Shown here: positions 42,864-51,391 of the stretch, in pieces
Numbering within the stretch: position 1 is the stretch's first letter
Layout of the letters: every line of letters begins with the position of its first letter
Assembly: GCA_031256975.1 (NCBI GenBank)
Contig: JAIRPN010000005.1
Coordinates: 62,001 to 126,000 of the forward strand
DNA: 64,000 nt
Source of the DNA: Verrucomicrobiales bacterium
Lineage (GTDB): Bacteria; Verrucomicrobiota; Verrucomicrobiia; Methylacidiphilales; JAAUTS01
Direction of reading: 5' to 3'
The notes under the pieces: generated by a model
Databases searched by the model: none
Seen by the model: the letters and a program-made list of their open reading frames with translations, nothing else
What the model was told of the DNA's origin: nothing
Program-made: the position numbers and the translations under genes

Positions 42864-42935
42864 GCGCGCTTAGCTTAGTGGTAGAGCACCTCGTTTACAC
42901 CGAGGGGGTCGGGGGTTCGAACCCCTCAGCGCGCA
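42864..42935 (+). tRNA. tRNA-Val (anticodon TAC)
   Basis: A 72-nt cloverleaf. Acceptor arms GCGCGCT and AGCGCGC pair fully, discriminator A. Anticodon arm CCTCG-TTTACAC-CGAGG, anticodon TAC. T-arm GGGGG-TTCGAAC-CCCTC. No encoded CCA. Confidence 0.96.
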
Positions 42936-42945
42936 GATTCTCTCA

Positions 42946-43563
42946 CTATTTCCACCCGTGGAAGGCCAGTTGTTTTTTTGTGCTGGCAACATCCTTGTGG
43001 CAGATGCCGCGAATCCCAAGCCCTTGGGCCACCTGTACGAACATGGGGCGGTCATCGATGTACAATACTTCCCCGCTCCTGGTCTGGGCAATGTCCAAGG
43101 CCAGTTTGAAAATATCGGCATCGGGTTTGCGGATGTGCACGAAGCTGGAAGAAATGAAAAAATCCACGAAACTGTTCAACTTGAACTTCTGGATGCGATA
43201 GTCGTTCAACTCACGACCTTCATTGCTGACCACGGCAACGCGGAAACCATATTTTTTCTTCAACGACTTGATCAGGTTGATCATTTCCGGGTACGGCTCG
43301 GAAAGACCAAACATGAATTTCTTGAAGGCCGCCCGGCTGAAATGACGCTTCTTGTAAAACACCACGCGGTCCAGATATTCATCCAGGGAAATCTTTCCCT
43401 CCTCGTACGTGTCAAAGGTCAGGTGATGGCGTTCATCCATCTCCGGCCCTTCCAGGCCGAATTTCTCCACCGTGATGGCGCGGCGTTTCCTGTCCCAGCC
43501 GTTGTTTAACAAGACACCGCCAATGTCGGTGAACAGAGTATTGATATGTGGTTGCTTGCTCAT
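42946..43563 (-). CDS. HAD-superfamily hydrolase (subfamily IA, YihX-like)
   Basis: 205 residues from ATG at 43563. HAD motif I is FTDIGGVLLNNGW (the second Asp replaced by Gly, as in a number of YihX-like proteins). Motif II is VVSNEGREL, motif III is HIRKPDADIFKLALD, and the end motif is VLYIDDRPMFVQVAQ. Most likely a sugar phosphatase; substrate unknown. It converges with the tRNA-Val gene just after that gene's end. Confidence 0.85.
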   Translation of the reverse strand: MSKQPHINTLFTDIGGVLLNNGWDRKRRAITVEKFGLEGPEMDERHHLTFDTYEEGKISLDEYLDRVVFYKKRHFSRAAFKKFMFGLSEPYPEMINLIKSLKKKYGFRVAVVSNEGRELNDYRIQKFKLNSFVDFFISSSFVHIRKPDADIFKLALDIAQTRSGEVLYIDDRPMFVQVAQGLGIRGICHKDVASTKKQLAFHGWK

Positions 43564-43756
43564 ATGGAATGAATCAAGGTTAGATGATGACAGACTCCCG
43601 CCCAAGGAATAATTGAAAACGAGAATTTATTTTCATATGCCCCTAAGCTATCCCAAATCACCGGCCTATCAACTGCTCCTGTCAAAATATCGTCCGGCAG
43701 GCGCATTTCACTTTACAGTCCCCCTTGTTGGCTTATCTTCAATGCTATAACCCCGC

Positions 43757-45214
43757 ATGAAATACTTGGTTTATCTCTTGCTGACCCTTGGTGCGGCACA
43801 AGGTTTTTGCCAGTCGCCCGACCAACCCGCCCCCACGACCCCGAATGTCGCCATTAGCGCCACCATGCCGAAGGGCAAAACCATTTACGTTATTCCGATT
43901 CGTGATGAAATCGATCCCTCGATGGTGTACATCGTGCGACGCGGCGTGAAGGAGGCGATGGAAGCCAAGGCCGACGCGATCATCCTTGACATGGACACCA
44001 ATGGCGGCCGGGTGGATAACACCGAGGAAATCATCGCCATTCTCAACAAATTCCCGCATCAGGACCAGTTGTACACCTTCGTCAACACCAAGGCCTTTTC
44101 CGCCGGTTCTTTCATCTCCGCGGCAACCCGTGTAATTTACATGTCACCCGGCTCGGTAATCGGCGCGGCGGCTCCCATCCTGATGTCACCCGGTGGTGGC
44201 GGAATACAAGAAATGCCGAAGACCGTGGAGGAAAAGATGACTTCCGCGGTGCGCGGACTGGTTCGCACCCAGGCGCAAAACCACGGACACAATCCCGCCG
44301 TGTTCGAGGCCATGGTGGACAAGGACCAAGGTTTATCCATCGACGGCAAGGAAATCGTGCCCAAGGGCAAATTACTCACCCTCACCAATGTCGAGGCCGA
44401 GGCCAGGTACGGCAAACCGCCGAAAAACCTGCTCAGCCATGGCACCAGGGCCGATCTCAACGCCGTCATTGGCGACATTGATCCCGGCCATCCGCAGGTG
44501 GTCAAAATAGAACCCACCGGGTTTGAACAACTGGCGCGCCTGATCGTCCTGATTTCCCCCCTGCTGATCGCCGCGGCAATGCTGTGCGGTTACATCGAAT
44601 TCAAGACCCCGGGTTTCGGCGTCTTTGGCATCCTGGCTGTCGTATTTGCGGTGATTTATTTCTTCGGACATTACATCGCCGGATTGTCCGGTTACGAAAA
44701 CCTGGTGATCTTCATCATCGGTGTGGCGCTGATCGCGGTCGAACTGTTCCTCTTGCCCGGACATATTTTGCCCGGCGTCATCGGCGCGGGCATGGTATTG
44801 TATTCCCTGCTCAAGGCCATGGTCGACAAATATCCGATGGACCCGACCATTCCCACCATGCCGCAACTGGAACTTCCCTTGCGCAACATGGGACTGGCCC
44901 TCGTCATTAGCGTCATCGGCATCCTGTTGCTCGCCAAAGTCCTGCCGAAAACCCCGTTGTACGGCGCGCTGGTTCTCAATAAGGTCAATCCCAACCGCAC
45001 TCCGGAATCCGCTAACGACCAAGTCGTTTCAGGTTCGTCTGGATTGGCCATTGGCACCAAAGGCAAGGCTCTCACCATGCTGCGCCCGGCAGGTACCGCT
45101 GACTTTGGCCATGGACCGGTGGATGTCATCACCCAGGGTGATTTCATCAAGCCGGGCGCCGTCATTAGCGTGGTCAAAATCGAGGGCAACGTGGTAACCG
45201 TGGAGGTCGCATGA
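43757..45214 (+). CDS. NfeD family protein, long form (ClpP-like protease domain plus membrane and OB domains)
   Basis: 485 residues. A signal or first membrane segment (YLVYLLLTLGAAQGF) leads to a ClpP-class protease domain with LDMDTNGGRVDN, NTKAFSAGSFISAA (Ser in SAGS) and GSVIGAAAPI. Then come several membrane segments (LIVLISPLLIAAAML, GVFGILAVVFAVIYFF, LVIFIIGVALIAVELFLL) and a C-terminal OB-like NfeD domain (GTKGKALTMLRPAGTADF, ISVVKIEGNVVTVEV). Such genes usually sit next to flotillin-like genes, as here. It overlaps the short NfeD gene by 4 bases. Confidence 0.9.
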   Translation: MKYLVYLLLTLGAAQGFCQSPDQPAPTTPNVAISATMPKGKTIYVIPIRDEIDPSMVYIVRRGVKEAMEAKADAIILDMDTNGGRVDNTEEIIAILNKFPHQDQLYTFVNTKAFSAGSFISAATRVIYMSPGSVIGAAAPILMSPGGGGIQEMPKTVEEKMTSAVRGLVRTQAQNHGHNPAVFEAMVDKDQGLSIDGKEIVPKGKLLTLTNVEAEARYGKPPKNLLSHGTRADLNAVIGDIDPGHPQVVKIEPTGFEQLARLIVLISPLLIAAAMLCGYIEFKTPGFGVFGILAVVFAVIYFFGHYIAGLSGYENLVIFIIGVALIAVELFLLPGHILPGVIGAGMVLYSLLKAMVDKYPMDPTIPTMPQLELPLRNMGLALVISVIGILLLAKVLPKTPLYGALVLNKVNPNRTPESANDQVVSGSSGLAIGTKGKALTMLRPAGTADFGHGPVDVITQGDFIKPGAVISVVKIEGNVVTVEVA

Positions 45215-45672
45215 TCCTGATCATCAGCCTGATCCTTGCCGCCATTATCCTGCTCACCGCGGAAATTTTCCTGCCCGGCATGATCGCCGGCGTTCTCGGC
45301 GCATTATGCCTGATTGGTTCAGTAATCGCCACCAGCTACCAATACGGCGCCAACGCGGGATTCATGCTGCTGATGGCGGAACTGGTCACCTGCGCCATCC
45401 TGTTCATGTGCTGGATGAAATTCTTCCCCGCCTCGCCGCTCGGCAAAAAATTCAGCCTGAACAAGCAGGAGACACAAACCTCGGCCCCGGTTGAATTTAA
45501 TAACTTGCTAGGCAAGTACGGCGTGACCGTCAACATGCTGCGTCCCGCCGGCAATATCAACATCGACGGCAAGCGCTACGACGCCGTCAGTGAAGGCTCG
45601 CATATCTCCGCCAACCGCAACATTAAAGTTGTCAAAGTGGAGGGTGCACGTATCGTTGTCAGACAACTCTAG
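45211..45672 (+). CDS. NfeD family protein, short form
   Basis: 153 residues. Two or three membrane segments (IISLILAAIILLTAEIFLPG, LLMAELVTCAILFMCWM) are followed by an OB-like domain with KYGVTVNMLRPAGNINIDGK and VKVEGARIVVRQL at the end. It resembles the second half of the preceding gene. Start codon overlaps that gene's stop (ATGA). It precedes floA by 25 bases, so all three probably form a membrane-domain complex. Confidence 0.88.
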   Translation: MILIISLILAAIILLTAEIFLPGMIAGVLGALCLIGSVIATSYQYGANAGFMLLMAELVTCAILFMCWMKFFPASPLGKKFSLNKQETQTSAPVEFNNLLGKYGVTVNMLRPAGNINIDGKRYDAVSEGSHISANRNIKVVKVEGARIVVRQL

Positions 45673-45697
45673 AAACCGGTAAAATAAGGAAATTATT

Positions 45698-46708
45698 ATG
45701 GGTATCGTTTATATTGTGTTGGGAGTCCTGCTCCTGGTCTTCGTATTGATCATCGCCAACTTCATCAACCTGTGGATCCGCGCCTGGGCGTCCGGCGCCC
45801 CGGTCAGCCTGATGACGCTGATCGCCATGCGCTTCCGCAAAATGCCGAGTTCACTGATCGTGAACGCCCGCATTACCGCCGTGCGCGCCGGAATTCACCT
45901 CAGCACCGAACAGTTGGAAACCCACTATCTCGCAGGCGGCAACGTCAATGAAGTGGTTCGCGCGCTGATCGCCGCCGACAAGGCGCAGCTCAGCCTCGAC
46001 TTCAACCGCGCCTGCGCCATCGACCTCGCCACCACCGGCACCGGCAAGACTGTCTATGAAGCCGTGCGTACCAGCGTCAACCCCAGGGTTATCGATTGTC
46101 CCAACCCCGCCGCCGGCAAAATCACCATCGACGCCGTGGCCAAGGACGGTATCGGCGTGCGCGCCCGCGCCCGCGTGACCGTGCGCACCAACCTCGACCG
46201 CTTCGTCGGCGGTGCCACCGAGGAAACCATCATCGCCCGCGTCGGCGAAGGCATCGTCACCACCATCGGTTCCTCCAACACCTACAAGGACGTCTTGGAA
46301 AATCCCGACCGTATTTCCAAAAACGTGCTCAGTCGCGGCCTTGACTCCGGCACCGCGTTCGAAATTCTCTCCATCGACATCGCCGACGTTGACGTGGGTG
46401 AAAACATCGGCGCCCGCCTGCAGGCTGACCAGGCCGAGGCCGACAAACGTGTCGCCCAAGCCAAGGCCGAAGTCCGTCGCGCCGCCGCCGTCGCCACCGA
46501 ACAGGAAATGAAAGCCCGCGTCGAGGAAATGCGCGCCAAAGTGGTCGAAGCCGAGGCCGAAGTACCGATGGCCATCGCCGAAGCCTTCCGCCAGGGCAAT
46601 CTGGGTGTGATCGATTACATGAAATACCGGAACATCCAGGCTGACACCTCAATGCGTTCCTCGATTGCCGGTGAAGGCACCCAAAACCCGCATAAACCTC
46701 AGTCATAA
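45698..46708 (+). CDS. floA: Flotillin-like protein FloA
   Basis: 336 residues. An N-terminal hydrophobic segment ([20 protein letters not shown]) is followed by the flotillin/PHB-related region ([21 protein letters not shown] in the variant [15 protein letters not shown]). The tail has Ala/Glu-rich repeats ([20 protein letters not shown]) that drive oligomerisation. FloA organises membrane microdomains. The gene carries no TTAGCG copy. An AAGGAA ribosome site stands in front of ATG. Confidence 0.95.
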   Translation: MGIVYIVLGVLLLVFVLIIANFINLWIRAWASGAPVSLMTLIAMRFRKMPSSLIVNARITAVRAGIHLSTEQLETHYLAGGNVNEVVRALIAADKAQLSLDFNRACAIDLATTGTGKTVYEAVRTSVNPRVIDCPNPAAGKITIDAVAKDGIGVRARARVTVRTNLDRFVGGATEETIIARVGEGIVTTIGSSNTYKDVLENPDRISKNVLSRGLDSGTAFEILSIDIADVDVGENIGARLQADQAEADKRVAQAKAEVRRAAAVATEQEMKARVEEMRAKVVEAEAEVPMAIAEAFRQGNLGVIDYMKYRNIQADTSMRSSIAGEGTQNPHKPQS

Positions 46709-46720
46709 CGATTCGTTGAC

Positions 46721-47326
46721 ATGGAAGGATTCGGCCAGTTTATCGTTCCGCTGCTGATCATCATCTTCGCGATCGTGAAGGTGGTCTCGGCGGCCAAAAA
46801 AGCGGGCGGGCAACCGCAACAACCCGTCCGCCACCGGACCCCTCCGCCTGTGCCCTCTTCCAATCCGCCAACCTCCCGTGACGACTGGGAGGATTTGCTG
46901 GAGGCTCTGGGGCAAAAAAAAGACGCTGACAACGAAAACCCTCCCGATCATTTCGACGATTATCCGACTCCGCCGCCCCGCCCCGCAGTGGTGCCGCCGA
47001 GGATTCCCACGGTTAGCGTTCCGCCCCCACCGTTAGCGCCCACCATTAGCACGCCAACACCTGAACACAAATTCACACGCGTCTCGGATTTTTCTTCGCG
47101 GCCCCTCGACCAAATCGACCAGCGTGAATTCGAGGTACAGCGCAATCTGGCGGAAAAATTCACCGCGCTGGAAGGCAACATCGCTTCCGTGGAATTGCGC
47201 GAGACCAATGCGGAGCGCCGTCCTGTCGAACACCCTGTTCACGCCCTTTTCCGCAACCGCGACTCGATCCGGAAAGCCATCATCATGAGCGAAGTGCTGG
47301 GCTCCCCATTAGCGCTGAGGCAATGA
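46721..47326 (+). CDS. Membrane-anchored proline-rich protein of unknown function
   Basis: 201 residues. An N-terminal membrane helix (FIVPLLIIIFAIVKVVSAA) is followed by a proline-rich linker of about 85 residues (PPPPLAPTISTPTPE and similar). The conserved-looking C-terminal part contains ALFRNRDSIRKAIIMSEVLG followed by SPLALR. The order after floA, with only 12 bases between, points to a partner of the flotillin system. Three copies of the TTAGCG word lie in it, two of them inside the proline-rich linker. Confidence 0.7.
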   Translation: MEGFGQFIVPLLIIIFAIVKVVSAAKKAGGQPQQPVRHRTPPPVPSSNPPTSRDDWEDLLEALGQKKDADNENPPDHFDDYPTPPPRPAVVPPRIPTVSVPPPPLAPTISTPTPEHKFTRVSDFSSRPLDQIDQREFEVQRNLAEKFTALEGNIASVELRETNAERRPVEHPVHALFRNRDSIRKAIIMSEVLGSPLALRQ

Positions 47327-47327
47327 C

Positions 47328-47573
47328 ATGACATTGCTCCGTATCATCTTCGGTTTCATCGTTTTTGTTTTTCTCGCCATTTTCGGCTTCCTCGCCGTGC
47401 TGTTCAAGCTGTTCTCCTCGCTGTTCAGTTCCAAGGTAAAATCTTTTCCGCCAGCCAGCCCCGGAAAATCCGCCAATGGCGGCACTCCTCCCTCCTCCTC
47501 CAAAAAGTCCGCTAACAACGAAGTGATTGAGGTCGAGGTTATCAGTGTTCGCAAGGAAGAAGACCTGAAATAG
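47328..47573 (+). CDS. Small membrane protein of unknown function
   Basis: 81 residues. One long N-terminal hydrophobic helix (IIFGFIVFVFLAIFGFLAVL) followed by a polar tail (KSANNEVIEVEVISVRKEED). It starts 1 base after the preceding stop, so it is translated with it and probably belongs to the NfeD-flotillin group. No close family recognised. Confidence 0.6.
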   Translation: MTLLRIIFGFIVFVFLAIFGFLAVLFKLFSSLFSSKVKSFPPASPGKSANGGTPPSSSKKSANNEVIEVEVISVRKEEDLK

Positions 47574-47639
47574 CCGGCTGGCCAGCCATCGAAATCCGCT
47601 TGCCACGTCCATTCAATGGAGCATTATTATCCTTCAACT

Positions 47640-49046
47640 ATGCCTATTAATCTGAAAGAAATCGTCGCCAACCGTCTTGGCGAAAATTACGACCTGCACG
47701 ACAAGTATGTCAACCGCACCCTAGTCAAGGTGTTGCGCACCATCGGTTTCGACAAGGTTTACGCCCGCGCCCAGGGCGCCTATCTCTACGACAAGGAAGG
47801 CAACGATTATCTCGATTTTCTCAGCGGTTACGCGGTGTACAGCATTGGCCGCAACCACCCCGCCATTCAGCAGGCCATCAAGGACGTATTGGAAATGGAC
47901 CTGCCTAACATGGTGCAGCTCGATTGCGCCCTGATGAGCGGTTTGCTTGCCGAAGCCTTGGTCAAACGCACCGGCCCGGAACGTGACGCCGTGTTCCTCT
48001 GCAACTCCGGCACCGAGGCCAATGAAGGCGCGCTCAAATTCGCCCGTTGCGCCACCGGTCGCGACAAAATTCTCGCGCTGGAAGGTTCCTATCACGGCCT
48101 CAGCTACGGTTCATTGTCCGTCACCAACAACGCCAATTTCCAAAGGGGCTTCGGCCCGCTGTTGCCCGGTGCCGGGTTCGTCAAATACAACGATCTCGCC
48201 GACCTTGAGGAAAAACTCAAGGGCAAGGATGTCGCCGCTTTCATCGTCGAACACGTCCAGGGCAAGGGTGTCAATATCCCCGCGGATGACTATTTCCCGA
48301 AAGCACAGGAACTCTGCCGCCAATACGGCACCCTGTTCATTTCCGACGAAGTGCAAACCGGCCTCGGCCGTACCGGCAAGATGTTCGCCTACCAGCACTG
48401 GAATCTCGACCCCGACATCGTGACCCTCGCAAAAGCCCTGAGCGGCGGTTACGTCCCCTGCGCCGCTTTTGTCACCCGCCGCGACATCTACCAGAAGGTG
48501 TTCTCCACCCTCGACCGCTGCGTGGTGCATTCCTCGACCTTCGGACGCAACAACCTCGCCATGGCCTGCGGCCTGGCAACGCTCAGCGTCATCGACGATG
48601 AAAACCTGGTGGAAAATGCCGCCAAACGCGGCGAGCAATTGCTCAACCGTTTGCGCGAGCTGCAAAAGAAGCACGACATCATCAAGGAAGTCCGCGGCAA
48701 AGGCATGATGCTGGCCATCGAATTCCAGCAACCCAGGGGTCTCAAGGCCATGATGGCCTGGAAAGCCTTGCACGCGGTCGACAAGGGCCTGTTCCCGCAA
48801 ATCGTCACCTCGCAGTTGCTCGACAAGCACCGCATCCTGAGCCAGGTTGCCGGACACAACACCGACGTGGTCAAGATCCTGCCCCCGCTAACCATCGGCG
48901 ACAAGGAAATCGATCGTTTCATTGCCGCCTTGGACGACGTGCTGGAAAACATCGCCAGCATTAGCGGCCCGATGCTCGAATTCGGCACCAACCTGGTCAA
49001 GGCCGCCATGAGCACCGGCTACAACAAGCGCGCGCAGGAGAAATAA
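47640..49046 (+). CDS. Class III aminotransferase (acetylornithine / ornithine-type)
   Basis: 468 residues from ATG at 47640. PLP fold-type I, class III: GRNHPAIQQAIKDVL, NSGTEANEGALKFAR, HGLSYGSLSV, VEHVQGKGV, LFISDEVQTGLGRTGK and the Schiff-base lysine in TLAKALSGGYVPCAAF. Family members act on acetylornithine, ornithine, GABA or putrescine; the exact substrate is not clear. It ends next to a terminator nested in a hairpin repeat. Confidence 0.85.
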   Translation: MPINLKEIVANRLGENYDLHDKYVNRTLVKVLRTIGFDKVYARAQGAYLYDKEGNDYLDFLSGYAVYSIGRNHPAIQQAIKDVLEMDLPNMVQLDCALMSGLLAEALVKRTGPERDAVFLCNSGTEANEGALKFARCATGRDKILALEGSYHGLSYGSLSVTNNANFQRGFGPLLPGAGFVKYNDLADLEEKLKGKDVAAFIVEHVQGKGVNIPADDYFPKAQELCRQYGTLFISDEVQTGLGRTGKMFAYQHWNLDPDIVTLAKALSGGYVPCAAFVTRRDIYQKVFSTLDRCVVHSSTFGRNNLAMACGLATLSVIDDENLVENAAKRGEQLLNRLRELQKKHDIIKEVRGKGMMLAIEFQQPRGLKAMMAWKALHAVDKGLFPQIVTSQLLDKHRILSQVAGHNTDVVKILPPLTIGDKEIDRFIAALDDVLENIASISGPMLEFGTNLVKAAMSTGYNKRAQEK

Positions 49047-49051
49047 TTTTT

Positions 49052-49170
49052 CAACGCGGAGACGCAGAGAACACGGAGTCTATTTTTAAACAATTAAAAA
49101 CCCGCTAATGATCACTTGGTCATTAGCGGGTTTTTTGTTTAAACTCTGCGCCCTCTGCGTCTCCGCGTTG
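49052..49170. repeat. Intergenic hairpin repeat, GCAGAGACGCGGAG family (copy 2) enclosing a terminator
   Basis: Outer arms CAACGCGGAGACGCAGAG (49052-49069) and its perfect inverse (49153-49170) enclose the terminator at 49101-49136. Compare copies at 2651-2725 and 54371-54450. Here one palindrome sits inside another. Confidence 0.8.
49101..49136. terminator. Bidirectional terminator built from two facing copies of the TTAGCG word
   Basis: Perfect 11-bp stem CCCGCTAATGA / TCATTAGCGGG over an 8-base loop. Six T residues follow on the plus strand and an A-rich stretch precedes, so it can act in both directions: for the aminotransferase gene and for the convergent thiS operon. Confidence 0.92.
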
Positions 49171-49174
49171 AATC

Positions 49175-49384
49175 TTATCCCCCTGCCACAATGCGGATGA
49201 ATTCGATCCTGTCGCCGTCCTTCAATATCACGCCGGGAATTTCACGGCGCTGCAAGGCCACTTGATTGAGTTCCACCAGGATTGCTTTCGGATCGAGACC
49301 GGCAACTTGCAACAAGTCGTCGATTTTCGTCGTCGATGCCACCCGGCGCAATTCGCCGTTCACGCTAATGGCAATCTCGTTCAT
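49175..49384 (-). CDS. thiS: Thiamine biosynthesis sulfur carrier ThiS
   Basis: 69 residues from ATG at 49384 and ending in the Gly-Gly tail (RIVAGG) that is adenylated and thiocarboxylated. Beta-grasp pattern: ISVNGELRRVA, AILVELNQVALQRRE and LKDGDRIEFIRIV. It overlaps the end of thiH by 4 bases and is the last gene of thiG-thiH-thiS. Confidence 0.93.
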   Translation of the reverse strand: MNEIAISVNGELRRVASTTKIDDLLQVAGLDPKAILVELNQVALQRREIPGVILKDGDRIEFIRIVAGG

Positions 49385-50499
49385 GCCGCGTTTTCCGCAA
49401 AGGCGTATTCCCAGTCCTTCCACACCGGATCAAGGCCGATTTCCTTCAACCGTGAAACCACTTCCACAGTCGAACGGTTATCACCGATAATAAATTGCGG
49501 TGTCGCGTTTTCGTCCTCAGGTTTGATGATCGGCACAGCTTTGCCTTTTTCCGTAAGGTGCAACTTTTCCTTGCCGGCCCCGGTATAGCCGCCGGGCTCC
49601 GTATGCGCTCCGGCACTCATCAAAGTAATACCCAACGGCGCGATGCCGTCACGGTACTTCGGACGCTCACGGGTGGACATTACCAAGCCGACCTGCGGAA
49701 ACACAATGCGCAACGAGCAAATTAGGCGGGTCAAATCTTTCTCATCCAAATGCACCAATGGCTGGAATTCCCCAGCCGCAGGACGTAAACGCGGGAACGA
49801 AACCGTGACGTGTGATTTCCAGCAATATTTGAGCAAATATTCAACGTGTGCCGCCAAGGCCAAAGCCTCCTTGTGCCATTCGCCCAAGCCAAGTAACGCA
49901 CCCAATCCGATGCGGCGAAATCCCGCTTCATAAGCGCGTTCCGGACACGCTAACCGCCAGGCAAAATCTTTTTTCGGCCCGGCGGTGTGCAGCTTGGCGT
50001 AAAGCTCGGGATCGTAGGTCTCTTGGAACACAATCAGCCCGTCCGCCCCGGCGCTAACGATGGGGCGATATTCCTCCACCTCCATCGGCCCGACTTCCAG
50101 CGACACGGAAGGCACCAGCTTGCGAATGCGTCTGACACATTCCTCAAGATAATTCGGCGAAACAAATTTCGGATGTTCGCCCGCCACGATCAGAATGCTG
50201 CGGAATCCCTGACTGATCAAAAACTGCGCCTCGGCCTCGACCTGTTCATAATCCAGTGTCACGCGCAGAATTGGATTATCACGCGAAAAACCGCAGTATT
50301 TGCAAATATTCACGCATTCGTTGGAAACATACAACGGCGCGAACATCCGCATAGTGCGGCCAAAATGCTTGCGGGTGGTTAGCGCCGCCTGCGCCGCCAA
50401 TTGTTCCAACGGAATATCGGACTTCAGCAACTCCTCGAAACGCCGCAGCGTCGTGGACTTGTGTGTGTCCAATTTTTCCAGTTGTTCAAGAAAGCTCAT
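49381..50499 (-). CDS. thiH: 2-Iminoacetate synthase (radical SAM tyrosine lyase)
   Basis: 372 residues. Radical SAM cluster motif ECVNICKYCGFSRDN (C-x3-C-x2-C), then LIVAGEHPKFVS and VSLEVGPMEVEEY. The C-terminal part holds SAGAHTEPGGYTG, typical of ThiH. ThiH cleaves tyrosine to iminoacetate for thiazole formation and is the anaerobic alternative to ThiO. It starts 15 bases after thiG. Confidence 0.95.
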   Translation of the reverse strand: MSFLEQLEKLDTHKSTTLRRFEELLKSDIPLEQLAAQAALTTRKHFGRTMRMFAPLYVSNECVNICKYCGFSRDNPILRVTLDYEQVEAEAQFLISQGFRSILIVAGEHPKFVSPNYLEECVRRIRKLVPSVSLEVGPMEVEEYRPIVSAGADGLIVFQETYDPELYAKLHTAGPKKDFAWRLACPERAYEAGFRRIGLGALLGLGEWHKEALALAAHVEYLLKYCWKSHVTVSFPRLRPAAGEFQPLVHLDEKDLTRLICSLRIVFPQVGLVMSTRERPKYRDGIAPLGITLMSAGAHTEPGGYTGAGKEKLHLTEKGKAVPIIKPEDENATPQFIIGDNRSTVEVVSRLKEIGLDPVWKDWEYAFAENAA

Positions 50500-50514
50500 G
50501 GTTAGCGTCCCTGT

Positions 50515-51306
50515 TTATAGATCCAGAAAACCGGTCAACGGACTGGTTGCCGAGGCGGTCTGTTGCACGCCGGGCAAGCCGGTTTCATAAGCCGTACGCC
50601 CCGCTTCCACTGCTGCCGCAAAAGCCTTGGCCATTAACGCCGGTTGGTTGGCGATGGCAATCGCCGTGTTCACCAATACCGCCGAAGCGCCGAGTTCCAA
50701 GGCCGCCGCCGCGTGTGACGGCGCACCCAGTCCGGCATCGACAATCACCGGCACTGTCGCCTGTTCGATGATGATTTCCAGCTGCGCACGGGTTTCCAAG
50801 CCACGGTTTGAACCAATCGGCGCGCCCAGCGGCATCACCGTTGCCGCTCCCGCCTCTTCCAGACGTTTGGCCAGTACCGGGTCGGCGTTGATATAGGGCA
50901 GCACGGTAAAACCTTCCTTCACCAAAATCTCGGTCGCCTTTAGCGTCTCAATCGGGTCGGGCAACAGATAACGCGGGTCGGGATGGATCTCAAGCTTGAC
51001 CCATTTGGGCAAACCGGCCGCCGCCGCGAGACGCGCCAAACGAATCGCTTCCTCGGCGTTCATTGCCCCGCTGGTGTTGGGAATGATGAGAAATTTTTCG
51101 CGGTCGATGTATTTCAGGATATCGGCAAACGGATCGTCCTTGCCGCTCAAATCAGCCCGGCGCAGGGCCACCGTCACCAATTCCGCACCGCTGGCCTCCA
51201 AGGCTTCCTTCATGTCGGCGGGAGAGGCGAATTTTCCGGTTCCCACGAACAGGCGGGACTGGAACTTCCGGCCTGCAATGAACCAAGGCTCACAAATCAA
51301 ACTCAT
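50515..51306 (-). CDS. thiG: Thiazole synthase
   Basis: 263 residues. TIM-barrel with [18 protein letters not shown], the region [29 protein letters not shown], and [20 protein letters not shown]. ThiG makes the thiazole phosphate from DXP, iminoacetate and sulfide. First gene of the operon. No TPP riboswitch is visible in the 85 bases upstream. Confidence 0.96.
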   Translation of the reverse strand: MSLICEPWFIAGRKFQSRLFVGTGKFASPADMKEALEASGAELVTVALRRADLSGKDDPFADILKYIDREKFLIIPNTSGAMNAEEAIRLARLAAAAGLPKWVKLEIHPDPRYLLPDPIETLKATEILVKEGFTVLPYINADPVLAKRLEEAGAATVMPLGAPIGSNRGLETRAQLEIIIEQATVPVIVDAGLGAPSHAAAALELGASAVLVNTAIAIANQPALMAKAFAAAVEAGRTAYETGLPGVQQTASATSPLTGFLDL

Positions 51307-51391
51307 AACGAATCAATTTAGAGCAAAGTCCGCCCCTGTGCATTAAAATTATTGGCCGTCCCGCAGCCGCCACAACGACGGTCAAAGGATT

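Noticed and set aside
51307-51391. TPP riboswitch before thiG
   Set aside because: I looked for the conserved CTGAGA and ACCTGA elements in the spacer and found none.
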